A stretch of 64,000 nucleotides of DNA, taken from positions 248,001 to 312,000 of the forward strand of contig JAWPHD010000132.1 in assembly GCA_037043455.1 (NCBI GenBank). The letters run 5' to 3'. Of this stretch, positions 48,901 through 60,465 are shown piece after piece. Within the stretch, counting starts at the first letter, position 1, and each line of letters starts with the position of its first letter. The notes under the pieces were generated by a model. That model saw only the letters and a list, made by a program, of their open reading frames with translations, was not told the origin of the DNA and searched no databases. Source of the stretch: Cyrtodaria siliqua. Its lineage: Eukaryota; Mollusca; Bivalvia; Adapedonta; Hiatellidae. Both the position numbers and the translations under genes were made by a program.

Positions 48901-50151
48901 TAATGACCAATTTATATAGAGTGTGAATTATAACAATTATTCATTGTTAACATTATTAACGTGATAACATCATTGCGGTTTTGTTAACCCCAAATAAACC
49001 CACTAATTTAAAGGGAAGACCAACATTGTTCATCTTAATACAGGCGCATCTAAATTTAAAACAATACAATTGTAAACTAAATCGATGTCTCTTAAAACAA
49101 GTAGTCTCTTAACATAGGTAGTCTCTTAAAAGATTTGACAGTATAAATCTTCCAATTATACATTACGTGGTCCCGCCTTAATTTCAATAAGCGATGAGAA
49201 AGCTTATATAAGCAGGATTTTATAACGGATATTTCGACAATAAAACACGTTTAAAAACTTTTACTGAAAAAAAATGCGATAACATGTATAAAATTACCTA
49301 TTAAATGTTTTAATTTTACAATAGGCAGTATTTTAAAGCCGAAATTAAGGTTTTATTTCATACCCCAGCCAACCCCGTTGGAGAATGGGCTGGATGGTGT
49401 ATGAACGATAATACTCGGACCACATAATGGATGATACACATATAAATGCGTTGCTCGCGTATGACAACAGCGTAATGGACTCACAACACTATTATCTCCC
49501 TTGAAAACTCCTGTCCTACAGATGAAGGAGGTAGATAAAAAAAACAAGTTCGCTTTTCTACATTTTACAGGATACATTGATTTATCTTTACCAGGTTCTA
49601 AATCTACAGCATTTTAGGAAGAGATCACAGAAAAATGCATGTTGATATAAGATTTCTAGCTAATTCTGCCTCATTTTACACATCATGGGTCTAATCTCCA
49701 CGGGGTTGTATTTTTTTCTAAATTTTGCGTGACGCAAACATGAAATTAAAAAAAGTTCAATCTGGTAAATATTTGTTAAAAATTAATAACCTGCAGATAT
49801 TGGATCAATGAAGAATTTAAGCATAAATACATGTTGCAAAATCTTTTTTATCTCTATGCCACGAACAAAAACATTACAATGGGACCCTATGGAAAATTAA
49901 TTGTGGTGTGAGACGTAATAAACTATGCCACACTTACCATTGGCCTTCAGTTGCTGTAGCGTCGTGATCTCGACTCCAAGATCCGTCATTTCCAGGTCTA
50001 ATGCGTGACGAATACGAGTTTCTTCATTTAGAAGGGTCATCAACGATTGTGTTATGTCGACAGGCACGTCTTGGCACGTGACTTTATGCGTTACCCTGAA
50101 CACGGCAGCGGAGAAAATCAGAAATTTCAGCAACATAATGAAAATATACAC
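45963..50151 (-). CDS. Secreted C1q-domain protein, gene 1 (three exons)
   Basis: The exons are 50151-49938, 48631-48528 and 46280-45963 on the minus strand, 211 residues in all. Exon 1 gives a hydrophobic signal peptide (MLLKFLIFSAAVF) and a short helical stretch (SLMTLLNEETRIRHALDLEM) that may coil. It ends at 'aatg|gtaagt' in phase 1. Exon 2 follows 'tttcag' and has CGCP and the start of the C1q domain (PVAFSATLVHDI, IPFDK), ending in phase 0. Exon 3 follows 'ccacag' and completes the domain (NIGGGYDPRHGEFRAPVSGT, then AAGDDVWVQH, and TFSGHLIQP before TGA). AATAAA is at 45925-45920. There is no collagen tail, as in many bivalve C1q-like proteins, which are secreted and linked to ligand or microbe binding. 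A paralogue lies upstream at 55.3-58.7 kb. Exact signal cleavage and the choice between two near start codons are open. Confidence 0.92.
46715..47240. repeat. ~20-bp 'gagtttcgagtagagaa' minisatellite in C1q gene 1 intron 2
   Basis: Irregular units of 'tcgagtttcgagtagagaat' lie at 46725-46980, with a few units at 47190-47240. The array resumes at 47925-48062. Intervening sequence shows no gene. Confidence 0.85.
47925..48062. repeat. Second block of the ~20-bp minisatellite
   Basis: Units such as 'atcgagtttcgagttgacat' lie immediately before a GTCCGT-rich stretch at 48066-48084. It is about 680 bp from the previous block. Confidence 0.8.
48065..48275 (-). repeat. Truncated copy of the 8.7-9.5 kb repeat
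   Basis: 'gttatgccccattttataaa' and 'actttaacctgcaa' are the reverse complement of the unit at 8.7-9.4 kb. Confidence 0.75.
49161..49439 (+). mobile_element. 279-bp MITE-like element, copy 3 of 3
   Basis: The ends are 'cattacgtggtcc' and 'ggaccacataatg'. The internal blocks are shared with 12748-13026 (opposite orientation) and 33567-33849. It lies in intron 1 of C1q gene 1. Confidence 0.75.
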
Positions 50152-51095
50152 GTTTATGTTTTTGGCATAACGTTATCTATATATCTACAAAATGTTACAC
50201 AAAGCTGACCTTTGTAACTTGACATTTTCAATTGATAAGCTTAAGACAATTGGGGAACACTATCAGTGTTTCACAATGTGTAATATGGCTATGGTGTACC
50301 GTCCGAGTCAAAATCGTGAGCTTTTTTCCGATAATTAAAGACTATTCGACTATATATAGAAAATAGAAATCATTCTTTTGTTTTTGAAAAATTACCAACA
50401 GTACAAATACTATTGGTTATCTCAAACAAATCAAAAGTTTCGAAAACGTGAATGCAAAACTATACTTGCTCATATGAGTTAACATTTTTTACACTATTCA
50501 ATATTTAAGATTATGAAAGCATTCTAAAGAATTCACTTGCGAAAAACTGTTTTGACAAAATGGCGGACTGTCCTAACCTTTAACATATTAACGGTACAAT
50601 GTACACGTTACCAATGCAGCTGTACATCAAGTATGTTATTCCAAAGCTTTAAAACATGTGAGAGGAATAATTTTAATAATTATTCCATACTTCAAGTCAA
50701 TCCACCAGGTTAAATTCCCATAGGCTGCTATTTAACATTTTGCGTGGTCGTACGCTGTTGTAATGTCACACCCTGAAGTGACGTCATTGGAGGGTAGCAT
50801 TTTTTTAACGTTACCTTCCCAATCGCATCATCCCGGCCGGAAACAATGGATTTCTACTAATAAAATCCGACGTAAGCAAGTTTGTAATGTGGTTTTCCCA
50901 TGACCAACACGTTATGCGCAAATGAATCGGTGAACACTATTTTACGTGTTATGTTATTTATATTTCTAAAATGTTGAAGTAATGTGCATTTTTTTTAAAG
51001 ATATGAGTAATGATTTTGTTGAAATCAAAACAAGTTAATAAACAAATAAAACATCCTATCTTTTAATAAGAACAAAATATTTCTTTCTTTTTTTT
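50152..51095. other. Upstream of C1q gene 1; no gene seen
   Basis: This should hold the promoter of C1q gene 1. No obvious TATA-type element can be assigned with confidence in this AT-rich sequence. Confidence 0.35.
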
Positions 51096-51097
51096 TC

Positions 51098-51262
51098 GGT
51101 ATAATAAAATAAGTATTGCATCCCAGTGAGGGCGACAGTGGATATTGTCAACGTTCGTAAAAATAATATCAACCGAGGCGAAGCCGAAGTCGATATTATT
51201 TTCCTCAGGATGCCAATATCCACTGTCATCCTCACAGGGATGCAGTATTTATATAATGCACA
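51098..51262. mobile_element. Foldback (hairpin) element
   Basis: 'tgcatcccagtgagg' and 'gacagtggatattg' on the left pair with 'caatatccactgtcatcctc' and 'acagggatgca' on the right. The centre is 'accgaggcgaagccgaagtc'. Arms of about 70 bp have several mismatches. Confidence 0.65.
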
Positions 51263-51314
51263 TTTGAAGTTCATCCTCATTATGTTCAATGCTTAACACT
51301 TTAGACAGCCTCTC

Positions 51315-51645
51315 AACGTCGGCGCGTGCTAGTAGTAGAGCGTCCGCTGGCATGTAGGAGTTCGTAGGTTCAATCCCCTGCGGGGTCATACGAAATATTT
51401 TATACAAATGGTAAAAGTAGTTATCGTGAAAGGACGTTCAGCATATAAAGGATAGTTCTATGCCCGGTGTCAGTATACTGTGACTGGGTGGGAAATCATG
51501 TCATGTGCTATTCAGTGGCATTCCATTGAGGTTGCACTATACAGTTAAGCACAGAGCTCACAGCTCCAAGTAGACATCGTCGTGAGATGAGTGAAGTGTG
51601 TGTTAACATTAAGCCCCATACCTACAAACATACATACCGGATGCT
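51315..51645 (+). mobile_element. SINE family C
   Basis: The tRNA-like head has an A box 'tagtagtagagcgtccg' and a B box 'gtaggttcaatcccctgc'. It is followed by 'cggtgtcagtatactgtgac' and 'ctccaagtagacatcgtcgt', as at 20945-21350. Confidence 0.75.
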
Positions 51646-51649
51646 TAAC

Positions 51650-52020
51650 ACTTACCTATGCTATCGGGTACATAAGACAGTTGACAGCATATGCTAAATA
51701 GTACATACCATATTAGACAGCCTATGCTACGTAATGCATAACGCGTTAGACAGACTATGCTTCATAGTGCATAACACTTTAGGCAGCATATACTACAAAG
51801 CGCATAATATTTTAGGCAGCCCATGCTACAGAGTGCATAACACTTTAGGCAGACTATGCTAAACGGTGCATAACGCTTTAAACAGCCTATGTTACATAGA
51901 GAGAGAGCATAGCGCTTTCTAAAGGCATGCTACCGGGTAAATGAGGCTTTCGACAATATATGCTGCGTGTACCAGGCGAATAAAGCGTTTGGCGGCCTAT
52001 GCTACAGGGTACATAACGCC
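51650..52020. repeat. ~33-bp minisatellite, about 11 units
   Basis: The unit is 'ttagacagcctatgctacat' plus 'agtgcataacact'. Spacing is 33 bp (51722 to 51755). Confidence 0.85.
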
Positions 52021-52449
52021 ATAAATAGCTGTCACATTCAAAGGTCCGTATGCTTGTTGATTGTTTGTACTCGAGTTTAGTATTATAAGGCACGTGTGCT
52101 TGTAGATTGTATGTACTCGAGTGTAGCATAATAAGGCACGTATGCTGGCTGGTTGTGTGCATTCGAGTGTAGCATTATAAGGTACTATACTGTTGATTAG
52201 ATTTACTTGAGTGTAGCATTATAATTCCGCATGCTTGTTTATTGTATGTACTCGAGTTTAGCATAATAAGGCACGTATGCTTGCTGGTTGTGTGCATTCG
52301 AGTGTAGCATTATAAGATACTATCCTGTTGATTAGGTGTACTTGAGTGTAGCGTTATAATTACGCAAGCTTGTTGATTGCGTATACTCGAGTGAGGCATT
52401 ATGAGGTACGTGTGCTTGCTGGTTGCGTGACCTTAAGTGTAGCAATATA

Positions 52450-52685
52450 ATGTTTGTTCGTTTTGTTTGTTTTGTTTGTATGGTGTTTTACATCATTTTC
52501 AACACATGTAAGGTTATATATGGTGGTGGAGGCAGACCACCTAATTTTCCTGGGTAGAACCAGTACTGTACACCTCACGCCATCCGTAGGAATCGACACC
52601 TTCTCACTTACAAGTCGAGCTCCCTGTGGGATTCGAACACGCAGCGGTGAGAGGCGAAGGTTTACAACGCATTGTAAGGTACGCA
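52450..52685 (-). mobile_element. SINE family B inserted in the 46-bp satellite
   Basis: The (CAAA)n tail reads as 'gttttgtttgttttgtttgt' at the left. It is followed by 'aattttcctgggtagaacca', 'gtcgagctccctgtgggatt' and 'cgaacacgcagcggtgag'. Confidence 0.85.
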
Positions 52686-52737
52686 TGCTTGCTGGTTGTA
52701 TCTACTCGAGTGTAGCACTATAAGGTACCCATGATTT

Positions 52738-53935
52738 TTGAATGAATGAATGGTGTTTTACGGCACGTCGACACATAAATAGGTCATATTATGCGCAAAA
52801 ACCGACGAAAGATGAAGAAATGAAGGATTAATTAAAAATTAATGTAAATATATAAAGATAAAACTATTAAAAAATAAGGGATGATATGGTAGTAATATAA
52901 ACTATATATGTAAATCAAAAAATGCCCGTCAACGGGTATATAAACAAGTAAATATATATAAGAACACATTATAATGATTTATATAGTCTGATTTCTTTTA
53001 GGAAATCTAAAACAAGACTAAAATATATAGTATCAAATACATCTTTCATAGTATTAACATTGTAGTACCTTTTACGCATAGGATCAAAGTCTACACATTC
53101 CAACAAGATGTGTTTGACCGTTAACTGTGCAAAGCAGGGTATACATTCTGGTAATTGCTCAGCTTGTAATAAATATGAATGAGTATAACGTGTATGCCCT
53201 ATTCTGCACCGGGATAGAACAACTTCTTCCCGACGAATGGGTCTACTAGAAGAACGCCATTCTCCAAGTAACGGCTTAATTGAATGGAGTTTATTGTTAA
53301 CTGACAAATCTCAAGCGGCTTGCCAAGAGTTACGAATAAATGTGTTAATACAACTTTTAAAATCAGTATAAGGTAATTTAGCATTAGATATATGTAAACC
53401 TAATGCTGCTTTAGCAGCACTATCAGCTCTATCATTACCACGTATTCATACATGGCTTGGAAGCCAGCAGAAAATAATAACATTATCAACTATAAGAGAA
53501 TTGTACTTTCCTAAAAGCTGAAGCACAACTGGGTTATCATGTTTCATATTACCCAGTGCTTGAAGAGATGAAAGGGAATCAGAAAATATTACAAAATGGT
53601 CATCATCAGATTCCTAATTTAAGGCAAGTTCAATTGCCTTAAGTTCAGCTGAAAATATAGAGGCCTTTATGCTGTGTTTGTGAACAACAGCTGCTGCAGC
53701 TACCTTATCTCCATCTTTAGAACCATCTGTGTATATATGTTAAAAGTTACTGTATTTCGATTTAATTTCCTTAAATTTGCTTTGAAAGACAGTAGGGTCT
53801 GTACTGGATTTGTTACTATTACAAAGATCAAAAATAATTGTTGGTGTTTCCAAAGTCCACGGTGAAATTTGTGGTAAGAGACACTGAAATCGACCAAAAT
53901 TTGATTGCCATGATTTTTGTTTGTATATTTAGAGT
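52738..53935 (-). pseudogene. LINE 3' end: RNase H domain and C-terminal zinc-knuckle-like region
   Basis: On the minus strand the order is YTDGSKDGDK (about 53735-53708), FSAELKAIELAL (about 53655-53620) and FSDSLSSLQAL (about 53590-53555). Then comes a 'NDRADSAAKAALGL' block and a tail with LSRCRIGHTRYTHSYLL and a C-x2-C-x4-H-x4-C pattern ending near 53070. The acidic residues match RNase H catalytic positions. This order is typical of I-group LINEs with RNase H. In-frame stops break the reading frame, and the reverse transcriptase is missing (5' truncation). The 3' end is repeated ATTC text ('tgaatgaatgaatggtgttt'). It sits inside the 46-bp satellite, and copies of the same 3' end are at 13552 and 4010. 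Confidence 0.82.
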
Positions 53936-54480
53936 ATAGCATTATAATGTAAGCATGCTTGTTGATTGTGTGTACTCGAGTGTAGCATTATAAGTTACGC
54001 ATGCCTGTTGGTTGCATACACTCGGGAGCTGCATTATAAGGTACGCATGCTTGTTGATTGTATATACTCGAGTGCAGCTTTATAAGGTACACACGTTTGC
54101 TGATTGTATGTACTCGAGTGCAGCTTTATAAGGTACACACGTTTGCTGATTGTATGTACTCGAGTGCAGCATTATACGGTACGCATGCTTGCTGATGATA
54201 TGTACTCGAGTGTAGCATTATAATGTACGCATTGTTGATTGTGTTACTCGAGTCTAGCATTATAGTATACGCGTGTTCGCTGACTGTGTGCACGCGAATG
54301 TAGCATAATAAGGCACGCATGCTTTTTGATTGTATGTAATCATATTTCAGCATTGTAAGACACGTATGCTTACTGACTGAGTGTAATCGAGTGTAGTATT
54401 ATCAATTGCTCATGTTTGCTCACTGCATGTACTCGAGTATATAAGGCACGCATTATAATTTACACATGCTTGCTGATTGC

Positions 54481-55326
54481 CAATCTCTACCCAGAGTACA
54501 CTCGTTCCTCATTTGACACTGTCAACGTCAAAAGAAGTAAGGCGAACGGTTTCGTCACGTGATTATTCAAAAAGGTTATGACGATGTTTATTATAAATCC
54601 TTTTGCTTGATCCGCAAAGATAAAATATAGACATATTAAATAATTTCAATTTTTATTTCTATGAGTTAATTTGTTTTAGTAATTTTCTGCTATCGAGCTT
54701 CGGTTTGAAATGTTTACATATGCGTTTCGATTGAGGAGACCTAAGTACGTATTATTTTTGCAGTAAAATAGTCCCGATCAAAACTAAATTGTTTTCATGC
54801 ATTATTTTAAATCTTGCAACATCTAATTTGCAGATATTCTGAAAATTGTCTTTACACAAGAAATAAACAAGTTTAAGGCAAACATATTCCAATTTAACAG
54901 GTTTTACCAAAATCTTGTAATTTAGTAGTTAGCAGAGATATATCTGAGTGCAAGGAACGATAACTCTGCCTGGAGATTGGCTGATTGCGTGTGCTCGCGT
55001 GTAGCATAATAAGGCACGCATGCATTTTGATTTTATGTAATCACATTTCAGCATTACAAGGTAAACATACGTGCTGTTTTTTCGTTCAATAGTCAGAGAC
55101 TTTGCTGATAACGTCGAGCTTTTCTAAACATAGGCTGTTAATGTATCATATGTTAATGATCGGCTCAAAATTCTAAATCATGAGGAACACAACTTGAAAA
55201 AAATGCCTTCAGTGCACCAAGCTTTGAAAAGGATTCATCGCTATCACTAAAAGTATTGTTTAAGTTAGGGAAAAATAGTAAAATAATACAAAGAAGAAAC
55301 TAAAACGGATTAAGTGTTTATTTGAA
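54481..55326. other. Between the satellite and C1q gene 2; no gene seen
   Basis: AT-rich sequence containing a stray satellite unit at about 54975-55065. C1q gene 2 ends at its right edge. Confidence 0.4.
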
Positions 55327-58300
55327 TCAACCCTCAATAAGATAGCCAGAGAAGGAAGTGTGCTTCTCTCCATTAATGGCGTTATTGTCAGTCTGGTCGA
55401 TATGCCGCACAAACACTTCGTCACCTGAAGATATAATTAAATAGCATTTGATATAAATAATGTAACCAATAGATGCAACACCAGAAACCTCTTTAGAATT
55501 TTCCTTAATCTTTTTATACATTTAGACAGCACGCTAGTTCCCTAGTTTATGAGTTGTTAAAAGTACTTTCTTGCTTTAATCTGGTCATACATAATAACTC
55601 ATGTAAGATCCATTATATTTTTCGTCGCCAAAATGCTGTGTCAGTGTTTACATCAACATCTTTCCAACCCATCATTCTTTACCCATCATTCTTTACAGTA
55701 AATTGAAACTATTACATTTTTCTACAAACCGATACAAATTAGATACATCAAACGTTTGAAGATGCATACTTTACAGTATGACGATATGCTTAGATAATTC
55801 ACTAGTATTGTTATGATAATAAAAAAAAAGTCGGTTGAAATATGCGGAATTTGATTTCCATATCTAGTTTTTATTTAATGATGATGTATTTTTTCCGGTT
55901 AGATGTCTTTTAAAATACTATCAGTTTTAGTTCCCAGTGTTTATATAATAATGAGTTCGAGAAATTGACTGGTAATCTATATCTAGAAAAGCAAACATTA
56001 CATCTTCTCATATATATATATATATACAATTTAATTGCATCGCCAGTTATTGGAAACCCCACATAGAAAACATAATAGTAATGTCACTAGACCAGCAACC
56101 CGCTCTTGTAATCGGTTTCCGAACTGTTTTTCAGGTCAAATTAACACCTTCGGGCTTGTTATGAGGTTAACCATATAGGACTGGTACCCGTTACGCAGTA
56201 ACGTCTACTTCTACCCGAAAACAAACACATAATGGTGTGGTTATAGTGTCACCAGTGACGACATTATGGGCAAAACGTCAAGCACGAAGGAACGTTCTCA
56301 CCTGCGACTAGTTGTAGATCAACCACGTTGGTTCCCATCGTATAATAGGCGTTGTCTCCCGCTTGTGTTTTGGCTACCGGCCTATCATTGTGCACAATCT
56401 CTACCCCAGCGGTCTTACCGGCGGGTACCAACACAGCAGTGGTAAATTCGTACGTGCCGTCTACTGGAGCGACAAAGGTACCGTGTCTGACGTCATATCC
56501 GTTACCGACATTAACGTCTACCTAAAAAATAAGTGTTGGTATAAATGATTACAGATATGACCTAATTCTCTCATATTGCAATAATTTTATTTATCACATA
56601 ACATGTAGTGTGGGAGTGTAATAACACCATTCAATATTTTCGATATTCCACTAGTGGTATAACATAACGTTAATGACGTCATGGACGTCACGTTAATGTA
56701 CGTTTTCTGACGTAATGTGACGTTATAAGTTATGTAATAAATAGAATCTAACATTCGTTCTCATTCGAACTCGTTAGCAAAAATGATATAATGCTCGGCA
56801 AGAGCCTCGCATTATATCATTTTGCCAACTCGTTTAATAAACTCAATAATGTATGAGTACTCATGTAAGATCTTCTATATACAATTTTAAATAAAACAAC
56901 GTCAACGCATGTTATTGTGACTCGTTCGGAACCCACTATATTGAAACAGTATCCACATGACATAATATACCAACTGAAACCATAAAAACGTAATTTTATC
57001 CAGCCATGCTGTTCCATCAACAGACTATGTACAACATACACTACCAGTTTGTGTTCATCCTCATACTTGTATCTCATATTTGCAATTGTCCCCATATTGG
57101 GAAAGGTACCTCTCTAGTGCATGATCTCTGAAGGGATTTGAGTGCGTTCAAGAGTATAATCAATATTGCAACTTAGCTGGAAGAACGTTTATAATTGGGC
57201 CATTTCTGTGTGCTTTATGTGTGTTTTTGTTTGCAAATCCATTGCAATAAAAACATCTCGGGAGAACCGTGGATGGAAATATTTGGGAGTAACAAACCTG
57301 ATCAAATACGATGGCCTGCTGCTTTCCGAATGTGCCTATATTATGAGTTAACACCGTCGAGAATGCAATCGGTGCATACGATTGTGGACAACCGCAAGAT
57401 GCTGAAAATAAAACGAATAACTAAGTCAAATACGCAACACTCGCCATTGATAATCGTAATTCGTGACTATTTAAGTGTTTCGTAAAATGAAAAGCGGTGA
57501 ATTCATTTTTAATAAACCTTTATAATTGTACGCGAGGCACATATTGACACAATTCGTGACTAGTATTTTGTCGGCAAAGGCAAAAATAAATAAGAAGAGC
57601 ATTACTATTTTGTCCTCATATCGATTTCAATATAACGGAAATGTCGACAGTATTGCCAAGCACAAATTGAGCAATAGATACGTTGACTTTCTGTTGTGTA
57701 TCTATTTATTTAATTTAAATTCTGTCGCGCATAATTATTTCCAGTTTTATTTAGGTTCAGTGAGTTTAGAGACGCACCATTTTGCCTAAGAGCTTTAAGC
57801 GTGTCGAGTTCTTGCTCGAGGCTATCTGCTTCTGCTTCCAACTGACTTCTCAATGTTCTCTCTTCCGCCATTAGCGATAATAGCGACTGGGCGACATCTG
57901 GCGGCAGGTCTTGAGCACGAGCCTTTAGGTAACAAACCAAACGAAATAAATATGTTAACACATTCTTCGATAACACATATTAAGGTGTTCACTTGAAATA
58001 TGTGTTGATTTTAAATATGTTCTTACGTTACTTGTGTTGTATTATTTATAATAATTGTGTGGAATTGATGAGTAGTAAATAGTTTATAGCACAAAGTCAA
58101 TTAACAACAAACAAACACGCGATCGTTTAATTTCGATTTAAGTAAATATTGTGATGTGTTAAAGTTCCTATCCCGCCATCATCAGGCACATTTTACAACA
58201 GATGTACGCTGATTCTAAACTTACTGACGACGAGGTACATATATACGTATACATAACTTACATATTTGGAGAATCCAAACCTTATAGACACAATGTAAAC

Positions 58301-58709
58301 GGCTTTAACCAGCCAGGCCAAACTCCAAAACTGGAACGTCGAGTTAAGACCAGCTCATAATACATTTTACGCATATTCATTCACGGATATTTAAAAAACC
58401 TGTACTTTTAATAAGCACATATAATTTATTATATGACCTGAATACCTGATTAGAGTTTTGATTAACGATTTTGTAGTAATTAATGTACTTCGATAATTAC
58501 TAAGGATGATAATTTTCTTAGAGAAGCAGCAATCGTACTTAAACATTGTAATCCAATACAGATTGGATACTGTTCAAAGGACAAGCAAACATATGCTGAT
58601 ACCAGATTCAGTGTATGGAATACTAGCATTCCTTTTTGATTTTACAAATTTAAAATGATAAACTTACATAAACAGACACCGTTATCAGGATCCAAAATTG
58701 TATTCCCAT
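55327..58709 (-). CDS. Secreted C1q-domain protein, gene 2 (five exons)
   Basis: The exons are 58709-58668, 57922-57778, 57401-57298, 56521-56302 and 55424-55327, 202 residues in all. Exon 1 is 42 nt (MGIQFWILITVSVY) and completes a signal peptide with ARA of exon 2. Exon 2 adds a helical, heptad-like stretch (SLLSLMAEERTLRSQLEAEA). Exon 3 (104 nt, the same length and phases as in gene 1) has SCGCP and the C1q start (PIAFSTVLTHNI, IVFDQ). Exon 4 has NVGNGYDVRHGTFVAPVDGT and the middle of the domain. Exon 5 ends HTSFSGYLIEG and TGA. All introns are GT-AG with matching phases 0, 1, 0 and 1. AATAAA (55322-55317) begins only about five bases after the stop, so the 3' UTR may be very short. It is a paralogue of gene 1, with two extra introns. 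The product is a likely secreted, collagen-free C1q protein of innate recognition type; its ligand is unknown. Confidence 0.93.
56590..56880. mobile_element. Foldback element, copy 2 (in C1q gene 2 intron)
   Basis: 'tgatataatgctcggcaaga' and 'gcctcgcattatatcatttt' form the stem. The flanking 'gtgtgggagtgtaataacac' matches 27370-27735. It is in the intron between exons 3 and 4. Confidence 0.75.
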
Positions 58710-58867
58710 TTTAGCTAGTGACATATATTCAACATGACTTGTATAAACCCTTCACTAGCACATGCGTTAAACTGATAAGACCTCTGTAGGGACCGTGTCA
58801 CAACATTTGATACGTTTTAAAGAAAGTCTGAGAGTTTTAGGACAGATTGTCAAATGTAGCCAAACTA

Positions 58868-59065
58868 AACGTAAACATGGTTGCTAAATGTTCAGATGAC
58901 GATAAACGTAAACATGGTTGCTAAATGTTCAGATGACGATAAACGTAAACATGGTTGCTAAATGTTCAGATGACGATAAACGTAAACATGGTTGCTAAAT
59001 GTTCAGATGACGATAAACGTAAACATGGTTGCTAAATGTTCAGATGACGATAAACGTAAACTGTA
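58868..59065. repeat. 37-bp minisatellite, five units
   Basis: 'gataaacgtaaacatggttg' plus 'ctaaatgttcagatgac' is repeated five times almost without change, about 160 bp upstream of the start codon of C1q gene 2. It could therefore affect that promoter. Confidence 0.92.
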
Positions 59066-59101
59066 ACAGGCAACGTCAGCGTCGCGAAACGTTAGTAAAA
59101 G

Positions 59102-59255
59102 CATAGGAATCGGACATATTGTATTTGCATGTAATAAACCAGATTGACTATCCACTACTAGTATATTAAAATATATTTTTCTATTTTTATATAAAATTAT
59201 ATACATGCGGGGACCTACATACTGTACTATGTTTACAATACGTCCGATTCCTATG
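59102..59255. mobile_element. 154-bp MITE with perfect 7-bp target duplication, second full copy
   Basis: The TIRs are 'cataggaatcggac' and 'gtccgattcctatg', flanked by GTAAAAG at 59095-59101 and 59256-59262. The interior matches 45265-45412, including 'aaccagattgactatccact' and 'atacatgcggggac'. Confidence 0.92.
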
Positions 59256-59262
59256 GTAAAAG

Positions 59263-59940
59263 GAGCTAAATGTAAAAACACTTTATATTTGCTAAACTTG
59301 AAAACAAGAAAGGTGACACAAGTAAAAATGTTGTTTTGAATAAATATTGAAACCAATAAAATAAATGAATAAATAAATAAAAGATTTGTATGATTCTACC
59401 AAACTGCAGATATTGTACAAGGGAGCTAGAACTGGGTTTACGATAGAACACATCCATTGTCCCGTTTTTGAAATGTATCGAAGAAGCACGTTTTAAAGAG
59501 ATACACATACATATCGCGCACTCCAGCAGATGGCCGTCAGAGTTTGAGTACTACTAAACATCGAGGTGTAGTGATTCAGGTGGTAAAGAGAGGCGACAGA
59601 TAGTCTAAAATGAAATCATACTGACAGAGGAGGATGGAGATGCAGAGCGACACCATCAGAGTACAAGCTGACATTGAAGGATGTTTGGTAATAATTTCGA
59701 CACTTCGACTCAAGCTTCTTCTGAGATCATATTAAGATCTCGTAACTTCACCGACATTCCTACACCGGTGGGAATTGTATTGGGATCCAATATGCTGGAG
59801 GCATGACACTGTGCTATGAGAGCTAGAGGAGAGAGAAGAAATAAAAGGAGCGCAAGCAAGACGTTTCCAACACTTATAGGGTTCGTCTAAGAAGGAGACC
59901 AGTAGTGCGTTTAGAAAGACAACCTCGGTTCTTGACGATG
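59263..59940. other. Intergenic, no gene seen
   Basis: Mixed AT-rich and purine-rich sequence. No supported ORF or repeat. Confidence 0.35.
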
Positions 59941-59941
59941 G

Positions 59942-60135
59942 TTGAATGGTGTTTTAGTCATTTTCATAACATTGTAGATTATATATGATGGCCTGTGATC
60001 TGCCTCAGATCATGCACCTTTTTCCTTGGTATAAAGAGTACTGTATAGCTTCCGCCATCCGTAAAAATCGACAGTTTCCCACTTAAGTAGAGCTCCCAGT
60101 CAGTCTGATTCGACCTCGCAGCGGTGAGAGAAGAT
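59942..60135 (-). mobile_element. SINE family B, fourth copy
   Basis: 'gaatggtgttttagtcattt' at the tail end, 'tagagctcccagtcagtctg' and 'ttcgacctcgcagcggtgag' follow the family order in reverse. Confidence 0.75.
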
Positions 60136-60334
60136 AATATTTCAAAATGAATTATATCAGTGAGAGATGGCTATAGACCTGGGAAAAAACTATTTCCAAA
60201 CATCGTCCACACAGTCTAAGCGCAACGACCAAAAATCGTGCTATGGTTGAAGAAAGACATGCGTGATGATTGAGTTAACAGTAACCTGGGAATCTGTATT
60301 CAAGAGGACGAAGATCAATAACACATGACAAAAT

Positions 60335-60465
60335 GAGCTGCGCAGAGAGCGTGGATGACGGTCTTGCCCCTTTCCCGATGTAATTTGTTCCAGAGGACTC
60401 CTAGCCTCCGTCACCCGTCCGCTTCTGATATCTTCGTTACGCTAAGCTACACGAATGCTGACGAC
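60335..60465. repeat. Dispersed repeat fragment
   Basis: 'agcgtggatgacggtcttg' and 'cgatgtaatttgttccagag' match 62868-62920, and 'cgcttctgatatcttcgtta' matches 3240-3300. The three loci together suggest a longer repeat of which each keeps a part. Confidence 0.6.

Larger units (their letters stand above)
52020..54480. repeat. 46-bp satellite split by SINE and LINE insertions
   Basis: The unit is 'gcatgcttgttgattgtatg' plus 'tactcgagtgtagcattataaggtac', with CTCGAG in most units. The array is present at 52030-52450, 52685-52735 and 53935-54480. It also survives briefly at 54975-55065. Insertions occupy the gaps. Confidence 0.9.
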
